Below the pieces are notes generated by a model. It was not told the DNA's origin and searched no databases. It saw only the letters and a list, made by a program, of their open reading frames with translations. This document shows positions 45,472-52,532 of a stretch of DNA of 64,000 nucleotides, piece after piece. The stretch's first letter is position 1. Every line of letters starts with the position of its first letter. The DNA comes from LMUY01 sp964242215 (GTDB lineage Bacteria; Pseudomonadota; Alphaproteobacteria; Acetobacterales; Acetobacteraceae): the NCBI GenBank assembly GCA_964242215.1, contig CAXTCJ010000015.1:6930-70929 (forward strand). Direction: 5' to 3'. The translations under genes were made by a program, and so were the position numbers.

Positions 45472-45669
45472 TTGTTGACGGATCTACTGAGGAGAAGTGT
45501 CACGGCCTCGAAAAGTAAGGCGGCTTCGCTCGTTGATGGGGTGCATGATAAGGCAAGCCCTGAACTGTCCGACGTATCGGGTCAGCAGGAAGGAGGTAAA
45601 ACGGCAGCTTCTACACCATCTCCTGGCGACAGTAAGAGCGGCATCTTGAAGGTCAAACCGCCGAAATAG
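45472..45669 (+). CDS. Possible small hydrophilic protein
   Basis: This 65-residue frame from a TTG at 45472 is rich in Ser, Lys and Gly (ASKSKAASLVDGV, AASTPSPGDSKSG). No ribosome-binding site precedes the TTG. The stop codon lies inside the first copy of a 19-bp tandem repeat. The coding nature is uncertain. Confidence 0.25.
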   Translation: MLTDLLRRSVTASKSKAASLVDGVHDKASPELSDVSGQQEGGKTAASTPSPGDSKSGILKVKPPK

Positions 45670-45696
45670 CGTTGTTGCGCCGAAATAGCGTTGTTG
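45659..45696 (+). repeat. 19-bp perfect tandem duplication
   Basis: CGCCGAAATAGCGTTGTTG occurs at 45659-45677 and again, identically and directly adjacent, at 45678-45696. The first copy contains the stop codon of the possible small gene. Confidence 0.95.
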
Positions 45697-45965
45697 TCGC
45701 ATTGTAACGGCTGCACTGCACAGGCGCTTTGCGCACTGATGTCTCCGTCACCGGCCGAACAATTATGCTAATTCGTATCCGACGTGAGCGGGCAGCGCCG
45801 GATGGGACCGAACATCTATCCCGCAAGTGGACACAGCCGAACGGCAAATTGCGTATCGCTCGAACCGCAGAGTGAAATACGTCCCGCGCCACCCCAGATG
45901 GGTGTCGAAGTGATCACGGCAACGTCCTTCGCCCGCCGTAGCGCCCCCGTCGATCACTGAGAAGC

Positions 45966-46367
45966 TTAAAACACTCTCCGCGCGTCAGCCGTCAATAGTG
46001 TCTCAAGGGCGCTGAGCAGTTGGCGTCGCCCGACCGGTTTCGCGAGCTGCGGGCGGCCCTGATGCGTGGGATTTCCTATGATTTGTATATCGCCGGTAGC
46101 GAAAAGGTAAGGAACACGCAATGCGTTTAGGCGGTCCGCTATGGGGTAGGCCGTCGCGCCGCGTCCCAGATTTATATCAAGTACGGCAGCGTCGAACCGA
46201 CCTGCCTCTTTCTCGATCAGTTCAAGAGCTTCCTCGACGGTGGGCACAGCACCGACAACGATCGCGCCTGCTTCGGTAAGCCACTTCTCCATCACTTCAA
46301 CGATCAGGTATTCATCCTCGACAAGTAGGAGCCGACACCCAGCCAACTTCTCTGTTTCCAGGGGCAT
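45966..46367 (-). CDS. Single-domain response regulator (receiver)
   Basis: This 133-residue CheY-like receiver has no output domain. The acidic pocket is in LLLVEDEY, the phosphoacceptor is Asp64 in VLDINLG, the Thr is in LFATGD, and the Lys is in QLAKPVGRRQLL. The start is the ATG at 46367; a TTG 39 bases upstream would add a poor N-terminus. Such receivers are usual partners of HWE kinases, like the one at 22238, but they are not adjacent. Confidence 0.88.
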   Translation of the reverse strand: MPLETEKLAGCRLLLVEDEYLIVEVMEKWLTEAGAIVVGAVPTVEEALELIEKEAGRFDAAVLDINLGRGATAYPIADRLNALRVPYLFATGDIQIIGNPTHQGRPQLAKPVGRRQLLSALETLLTADARRVF

Positions 46368-46406
46368 ACCATCTCTGAACTTTAAAATTGATGTCCCAAC
46401 CTGCAA

Positions 46407-47114
46407 TATTCAACGGACATCCCTACAAGTGGTTCAGTCCAGTGAAGCTGAATTCGGCGGGGCACACCATCTTTCCCGAACACGTAATCGATTGCGCGCC
46501 GAGTGCTTTCGAGGATGCCCCTTCGATGAGCTCGCGACCGTAGCCAAGGGGCACGTTGAAGCCGCTCTCACCCCAGATCAGAACCAAATACCATTGCTCG
46601 TTTAGAGTCAGCGGCGTCTACCCCTTTTCCCGAGGCGTTGATGGGATTGGTCATGGCACTGAGCCACTCCCGGCAAATCTTCCTGCCCTTCTTTTTTGAC
46701 GCGCGGTAGACATACGTAAGCATACCGAACTTCCTCGGGATTGTAGTAAGACCCATCGAATTTTGAATGCAGGTCCCCGCCCGTGAATGGCCGTGCGCGG
46801 CGATCAGCGGGCCGGCGATAGCGCATTTGGTTCCGCCTGCTTAGCCAATAGGGGCGCGATACCGGGCCAAGCGTTCAGCATTGGTGAGCGTCCGACTGCC
46901 TTGTGCGATTTTGGGAAATGCAGGCGCCAATGTCAGTCGAACGTGCCCGCGACTGCGTTGCCTTGCCGGCGTTCGTGATCGGCAACGGCCTCTAACCGGA
47001 CTTAATCCGGGATATCGCCTCGATGCTCGCGTCGGCTGCTGATTGGCCAGCAATAGGCTGCTATTAGCGCTTGTGTTCCAAGTAATCCATCCACATACCA
47101 GTGATTCGCAACTG
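46407..47114. other. Stretch without a recognised gene
   Basis: Two overlapping minus-strand frames near 46570-46826 have some protein-like texture (FDGSYYNPEEVRYAYV in one, REWLSAMTNPINASGKG in the other), suggesting a small frameshifted gene, but no family was recognised. A short CCGGA-CTTAA-TCCGG palindrome lies near 46996-47010. Confidence 0.35.
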
Positions 47115-47516
47115 TCAGGTCGCTCCCAGCTCAGGCTTAACTAGCGACCGCAGCCTCTCGAGGATCGTTGAGCCTATAGGCGAACGAAGCGGTGGTATCA
47201 CAAGATCAATGATGCATAGGTCAATGTCGCCATCCCCATCGGTGTAGGCCATAGACCAACCATTGAATGCTCGCTCCAACACGGGACTACATTCCAAAAG
47301 CCTGACATTGCGATGGCGTCTGTCACAGGCGATGAATCCAAAGGTGGATTTGAGTATAGAAGAAGGCCCCTCGAGAACCTGAGCGAAATGGCCCTCGCCG
47401 AACATCAGCGCACCCGTTATATCGTGTTGGCTGTTCCATTCACGGGATACCTCGAGAATACGCTGGACTTCCGTGGTGTGTGAATCGAGCTCTTCCGACA
47501 GCATGCTCTCGCTCAC
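47115..47516 (-). pseudogene. BLUF-domain blue-light sensor, N-terminal strand disrupted
   Basis: The frame from the GTG at 47516 encodes 133 residues with clear BLUF features: an Asn in REWNSQHDITGALMF, the flavin-sensing Gln in HFAQVLEGP, CDRRHRNVRLLE, and NGWSMAY. BLUF domains normally begin with a strand bearing an essential Tyr (L-x-Y-x-S). Here the sequence just upstream (47560-47520) reads MSNKRVSRILIEVA in another frame, with Glu where Tyr is expected, and then stops. So the first strand is out of frame and the photochemical Tyr is missing. A shortened protein may still be made but should not be a normal photoreceptor. Confidence 0.7.
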
Positions 47517-47560
47517 GCGACCTCGATGAGAATACGGCTGACTCTCTTGTTACTCATCGG

Positions 47561-47960
47561 GAACGACGGATGGCCCAAGGGTTTGGTGTACAGCCACCGG
47601 TCCGTGTGCCTTCACAGCATGATGATGACTTCGCCGATCTGATGGCTTTCTCTGCCCTGGACCGCGTCCTGATGATCGTCCCGATGTTCCACGCCAAGCA
47701 TGGTGCCTGCCATAAGCAGCTCCAATGGCCGGTGCCGACCTGATCCTTCCGGGCCGTCACCTCGACCCGAAGAGGCTGGTTGAACTGATGATCTGAGCGG
47801 GTCACGAAAGCCGCCGGGGTGCCGACCATTTGGGCTGGTATCCGGTCCCTAGTGCAGGTGGAGCGTCGAAAGTATCGTCTAGCCACGTTTATGGCTGGTT
47901 CAGATCGCGTTGACGGCGGTTCAGTCCTGGTTGCTCCATTCCGCAATCTCGTTCCGAGAC
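47561..47960. other. Stretch without a recognised gene
   Basis: Frames are open on both strands, but nothing recognisable was found. It separates the BLUF gene from the broken ligD copy. Confidence 0.4.
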
Positions 47961-47965
47961 TGCTA

Positions 47966-48715
47966 TCAACGCCGTGGCCTCGGCTTGGCCGCGTGAACGA
48001 CGCTTTTCCGCGCGATGGCCGACATTTGGGCCAGCGACAGCAATCCCTCGACATTGTCGATCGCCAGAAAGGGCTGCTTCGATGCGGAGCCTTCGCGGAT
48101 CGCGACCGGCAACACGCCGTGTCCGTTCTTTTGGAAGAACCTCTCCTTGGACTCGTCGATCCCCTCCGGGCATCGCAAAATCGACAGCGGACGTTGCGCG
48201 ATGCCGGGGACCGCCTGCCAGTATTCCGCCAGCGCCCGTTTAGTGACCCCCGGCCATAGCTCCCGGTCGGGATGGGTGATCCGCACTCCGGCGACCGAAA
48301 AAGAGGCGTTCTGCGGCGGACGTGCATGCACGATGGATCCTGAATGCAATGGACCATTCGTGACCGGCGGCAATTCCTTTGGCGCTTGCCGCAGGGGCGG
48401 GACGGCGCCATGCCAGCCCTTCCGCGGTGTCGTGATCCGCGCCGCCCGGGACGGCCAAAACGGGTGCGGGGCGCTTGCGGGTCTGCCATGTCTCGCACCA
48501 CCTCCTCAGCTGCCTTGTCCTCGCGGAGGCCCAGGAAAGGCGGATGGGACGAACCTGGACCAGGTGTCAGTCGGTCGGTGGCCGGCGGTGGAGCACTCGG
48601 ATCTCAGCGTTCGCGCCGCGCGGGTTCTACGGCACACGATGCAGGCGATGTGTCTGCGATTGGACTGACCCGCCCTGCGCCGGACCATGCAGTGTATTCA
48701 CCAACGACGACCACG
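47966..48715 (-). pseudogene. Broken inverted copy of the ligD gene at 52533
   Basis: The minus strand repeats part of the plus-strand ligD at about 53995-55223, by eye more than 90 percent identical. Shared pieces include GLREDKAAEEVVRD, SGSIVHARPPQ, THPDRELWPGVTKRAL, FFQKNGHGVLPVAI and the end ARKSVVHAAKPRPRR. Compared with the intact gene it lacks about 570 bp of the polymerase domain (MSAI joined directly to ARKSVV near 48015), carries about 118 bp of foreign sequence between 48547 and 48664, and has other small indels. No complete domain remains. Confidence 0.9.
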
Positions 48716-48906
48716 TCAGGCCCTCGATGCCGTTCAGCAGGGGCCGTCCACCCCATCAATCCCAGGCATCACCTACTCCTCTCTGCCTACCCATTAGCCC
48801 TCCCGATTTTTCACCGGGTCAGGGCGGGGATTTTCTGTTCAGGCAACCAGAACAGCCCCCGCGAATGTGCTGGTGATCTTTTTGATGGTTCGCGGTAGCG
48901 TGCCAA

Positions 48907-49203
48907 ATGGAAAGCAAAGTAGATCGCTTATCGCAGCAGGTGTCGCCGGAGTTTACCGCCGTTCGGGGCGCCGGCAAGTCTGCTGCTAAGCGCCGAGCTG
49001 CGACGGACGCTGTTATCGAGCGCATTAGGCTGGACTGGGGCAAGCCATCGGTCGAGCACTCGACGGATAGCCTGCTCAAGCGGACCAGTGCCCCTGGCAG
49101 GCCGCTGTCCTACAACACGGTGAAGTCCAGGCTAGGCGGCCGAGAGCTAGCGCAGGCCCGGTATCAGGCTGCTTTGGCGGACGCGAAACGTGCTGGCAGA
49201 TAA
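48907..49203 (+). CDS. Hypothetical basic protein
   Basis: This 98-residue protein starts at the ATG at 48907, with charged and helical composition (AAKRRAATDAVIERIRLDWG near the start, ELAQARYQAALADAKRAGR at the end). No family, membrane segment or signal peptide was recognised. There is a weak ribosome-binding site. It stands alone between the broken ligD copy and a gene-poor stretch. Confidence 0.45.
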   Translation: MESKVDRLSQQVSPEFTAVRGAGKSAAKRRAATDAVIERIRLDWGKPSVEHSTDSLLKRTSAPGRPLSYNTVKSRLGGRELAQARYQAALADAKRAGR

Positions 49204-50004
49204 TCTGGTGGGGTAAGGCGGCTAGCAGCGCTAACTTTGACGAGGCGCGCAGCGATCGGCAACGGTAGGCTTTGCTCCACCTCAATGGGGCGGGTCCAGA
49301 CGCCTACTGCTGGAATGCTGGCGCGGGTATCTGTCCCCAACGCCCGGTGGCCAGCACCCCCTTCCCGCCTCCGCGACCTCATGCGAACCTCTTGTCATGA
49401 AGGCACGGCTATCCCCTTTATCTTCTCTCCCCAGCGATGCGTCTGCTCTTGAACGGCACTATGCCGAGCAGTCGAAGAGGATCGTGCAACTCGCCAAGGC
49501 CTGCCGATCGGGAACATGCCCGCGAAACAGCAGCGGCTCGAACAAATCAAGGTTGCCATGCGTGCCGAGCGGCTGGCGACGGCAAAGAAGGCAAAAGTCG
49601 TCACATAGGTCAGGAGGTAGGCTACCCCGGCAACTGCAGCTATTAATTCGACGGCCACGGCCTGATGCGGAATTGACAAAGAGCAGCACGGCCGCAGCCG
49701 TTGCAAGGCGGAATGATTGTAGCCCCGGTAACGGGCGGCTCCACCTACTCAGGAGGATCGGCTACTATTTTGGTGAGCGATGCGGGCGCCCACTCGCCCA
49801 TCCCTTGCTGGCTCGCGACCTCAACCATCCTTAGGGGCGTTGGGGGCCGCGGCACACCCCGTTTCTACCAGGCCAATCCGGCGCACCTGCTTCAAGCTTC
49901 TTTGGATGTCCATCTGTCGATGTTTTGCTCTCCCCTCCGGCGAACCGTTTGTGGTCGGCCGGTTCATTCGCGCTGCCTGGCGATCTTCAGTCGTAGCCGC
50001 CTGA
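49204..50004. other. Gene-poor stretch
   Basis: Apart from the small remnant at 49397-49608, no gene was recognised. I looked for a CcdA-like antitoxin before the CcdB-like remnant and did not find one. Confidence 0.4.
49397..49608 (+). pseudogene. Small frameshifted coding remnant
   Basis: From the ATG at 49397 the frame reads DASALERHYAEQSKRIVQL then AKA. One base later the text continues in another frame as LPIGNMPAKQQRLEQIKVAM and ends AERLATAKKAKVVT at the TAG at 49606. The two halves make a sensible 70-residue helical protein if one C is restored near 49503. No family was recognised. Confidence 0.4.
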
Positions 50005-50330
50005 GTGGCGGCACAGCACGATGTTTGCCGCAATCTTGGTCAACTCCGGTCGATCTACCCGTTCTTCGTTGTCGTTCAGCCCTATAAGTTCGCGGGTCTG
50101 AACCGCCGGCTTGTGGTGCCCATGACGGCGATGACCGGCCTTTACCCGAAATCCTACGCGCCTCGATTTACATCGCAGGAATCGAGGTTGTGGCTGACCC
50201 GCTGCTCATGTCTCAATACCCACTGACAGATTGGGGGAGGTCGTCCACTCCCCGGACGACAAGGACGCCTAGGCTGTCACTGGGTCCATCGATCGGGTTC
50301 TCAGTTCGGCCTACCGTCGGCCACGTTAGT
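50005..50330 (+). pseudogene. CcdB-like toxin remnant
   Basis: The GTG at 50005 starts HDVCRNLGQL, then SIYPFFVVVQ and LNRRLVVPM, the typical first half of CcdB gyrase-poison toxins. The family sequence then moves to another frame (LRASIYIAGIEVVADPLLMS, near 50165-50215) and to a third (LGEVVHSPDDKDA, a TAG, then SIDRVLSSAYR). Two frame changes and one nonsense codon make it inactive. No antitoxin gene was found. Confidence 0.65.
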
Positions 50331-50443
50331 CGCTCAACCATGGCAGAGTGTGTGGTAGCTACCTCGGCGCCGACCCCGCGGCGCGGGGGAGTGCCGCGCC
50401 ATTGTCATGGCAACGAGCCAATGGTCAGTCGCGTTGAAGTCGA

Positions 50444-51391
50444 ATGCGCGAGCTACCGGTCGTAGAAGACGTGACGCTGCTGACAACAGCCGTGCGTATG
50501 GTGCAGGCGACAGGCTATCGCTTTGTCACGCCCACACCGTTGACGCATTCGCGGGTCAACGCTCGGCCTGATAGTGCATGGGCGCAAGATCTCAGGGGGG
50601 TCTTCGGCTGGAGCCGGCCGTTCCACGAGGGCGTGATACCCGCACCGATTTTCGAGGCGATCCGAAGCGCCGGAGTGATCCGCCCTTATGTCGACGGCGG
50701 CTGGATCAGCACGATTCGGCTTTCGACTTTGAACGAGCTGCTGTTCGCCCACTCCGCCTATCCGACCGAGGCCGCTGACTCGGTATTCTTTGGACCGGAC
50801 ACGTACCGCTTTGCCCACGCCGTCGGAGAGGTGCTGCACCGGCCGGTACAACGCGCAGTGGATATTGGCTGTGGCGCGGGGCCGGCAGCGATCCTGATTG
50901 CGCGGGCCTGGCCCGCGGCGGAGGTGGTCGCGCTGGATATCAACGACGCGGCTCTGCGGTTGACGCGGGCAAATGCCTTGCTGGCCGGCGTGAATGTCCG
51001 CGCGGCGCATAGCGACCTGCTATCCGGGGTGGATGGCTCGTTCGATCTGATCGTCGCCAACCCGCCCTACCTCGTTGACCCTGCCGCGCGCGCCTACCGG
51101 CATGGCGGTGGACCGCTGGGTGCCGGGTTATCGCTCGCGATCCTGGATTCGGCGCTACCCCGCTTGGCGCGTGGCGGGACGCTGCTGTTGTACACGGGGG
51201 CCGCCATCGAAGGCGGGGTCGATCCGTTTCTGGCCGCGGTCCAGGGCCGGCTTCAGAGCGAAGATCTGGTGTGGCGCTATCGCGAGATAGATCCAGACGT
51301 GTTCGGGGAGGAGCTTACGGGAGGCGCCTATACCGAGGCCGAGAGGATCGCGGCCGTCGTGCTCACAGTCCGCAACAAAACAATAATTTAA
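50444..51391 (+). CDS. HemK/PrmC-like class I methyltransferase
   Basis: This 315-residue protein has an S-adenosylmethionine site in VDIGCGAGPAA (about residue 140), an acidic residue in VVALDIND, and the NPPY motif at residues 206-209, which marks methyltransferases acting on amide or amino nitrogens. The N-terminal 130 residues form a separate domain unlike PrmC (VFGWSRPFHEGVIP). The substrate is unknown. The stop is 16 bases before a heme-oxygenase-like gene with which it is probably co-transcribed. Confidence 0.82.
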   Translation: MRELPVVEDVTLLTTAVRMVQATGYRFVTPTPLTHSRVNARPDSAWAQDLRGVFGWSRPFHEGVIPAPIFEAIRSAGVIRPYVDGGWISTIRLSTLNELLFAHSAYPTEAADSVFFGPDTYRFAHAVGEVLHRPVQRAVDIGCGAGPAAILIARAWPAAEVVALDINDAALRLTRANALLAGVNVRAAHSDLLSGVDGSFDLIVANPPYLVDPAARAYRHGGGPLGAGLSLAILDSALPRLARGGTLLLYTGAAIEGGVDPFLAAVQGRLQSEDLVWRYREIDPDVFGEELTGGAYTEAERIAAVVLTVRNKTII

Positions 51392-51406
51392 AGGAAGGCC
51401 TCTCTC

Positions 51407-52291
51407 ATGCCTGATGGTAGCATTGCCGCTGCTTTAAGCCAGGAAGACCTCTGGCATCGCAGGCTGACCGCGTTCAACGCGGCCCGGTTCACGCCGGGTC
51501 TGCCTTACCAGGGCTGGCGCGAGGACATCGTGGCGCATGCAGCCCTGGCGCAGGAGGAGGGCGACTGGTTGGAGGCGAAGCGGGCCGAGGTGACGGACCG
51601 GGCGTCTCAGGCGCCGCGTGACCCGGACGGCTTCGTCGCTTGGTTCGAGCAGCTTGAGCGCGTGGGACCGGGCCAAGGTGACACGCTGTTCCCGTGGCTG
51701 GCGGAGCAAGCAACGATGGAGGAGATGGGCTGGTTTCTGACGCAGGAGGTCGCCGGTGAGGCGGGGTTCGACGACCTGACGGCCATCACCCAGATGCGCC
51801 TGCCGGTTCGGGCAAAGCTGGAACTCGCTCGCAACTACTGGGACGAAATGGGCCGCGGCGGCGCCAAAGGCATGCACGGGCCGATGCTGGAGCATCTCGC
51901 AGCCCAACTGGGGCTGGAGCCCCGGGTGGAGACGACCGTGTGGGAGACGCTAGCACTGGCCAACACGATGGCGGGCTTGGCGGTAAATCGGCGGTATGCC
52001 TTCCACTCGGTTGGCGCGTTGGGCGTCATCGAGCAGACTGCGCCGGGCCGGGCGAAGCTGGTTGGAGAGGGGCTGAAGCGGCTCGGTGTCAGTGCAAAGA
52101 ACCGGCACTACTTTGACCTACATGCGATCCTAGACATCAAGCACAGTGCGGCTTGGAATGCGGAGGCTGCGTGGCCGATGGTAGCGGCACGGCCTGAGTT
52201 GGCGACAGCGCTGGCGGAGGGGGCGTTGATGCGGCTCGAGTGCGGGGCGGCCTGCTTCAGGCGATATCGGAAAATGTTCGGGCTGCAGTAA
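51407..52291 (+). CDS. Iron-containing heme-oxygenase-like protein
   Basis: This is a 294-residue all-helical protein of the heme-oxygenase-like diiron oxidase/PqqC-TenA superfamily. The start at the ATG at 51407 follows AAGGAAGG. Candidate metal ligands are Glu in ATMEEMGWF, EVAGEAGFDD, His/Glu in HGPMLEHLAAQL and the His/Asp of YFDLHAILDIKHS. Such enzymes oxidise small organic substrates with a diiron site. Its pairing with a methyltransferase suggests a small modification pathway for an unknown molecule. Confidence 0.82.
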   Translation: MPDGSIAAALSQEDLWHRRLTAFNAARFTPGLPYQGWREDIVAHAALAQEEGDWLEAKRAEVTDRASQAPRDPDGFVAWFEQLERVGPGQGDTLFPWLAEQATMEEMGWFLTQEVAGEAGFDDLTAITQMRLPVRAKLELARNYWDEMGRGGAKGMHGPMLEHLAAQLGLEPRVETTVWETLALANTMAGLAVNRRYAFHSVGALGVIEQTAPGRAKLVGEGLKRLGVSAKNRHYFDLHAILDIKHSAAWNAEAAWPMVAARPELATALAEGALMRLECGAACFRRYRKMFGLQ

Positions 52292-52532
52292 ACGGCATGG
52301 AAGTCCGGTGAGCCTTCTTGCGGTCGTTCAGCGCGCCAACGACACTTGGTCGCCGAGCACCGTGCGCCGGCGCCCGCCCGACTTGGGCAGGCTCAGGCCG
52401 CAAATGCCGAGGCTTGGTTCCTGTCTCCGATACTCGGTCATTCTCCGCTCCGCGCCTGGGAGGTGTGGCCGATGTGCAACCGGAGTTGGCGCTAGCATAG
52501 CCGTAGTTTGAACCATCCGGGGCCGTTTCCGT
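52292..52532. other. Intergenic, no recognised gene
   Basis: Short frames only. It probably carries the ligD promoter. Confidence 0.4.
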
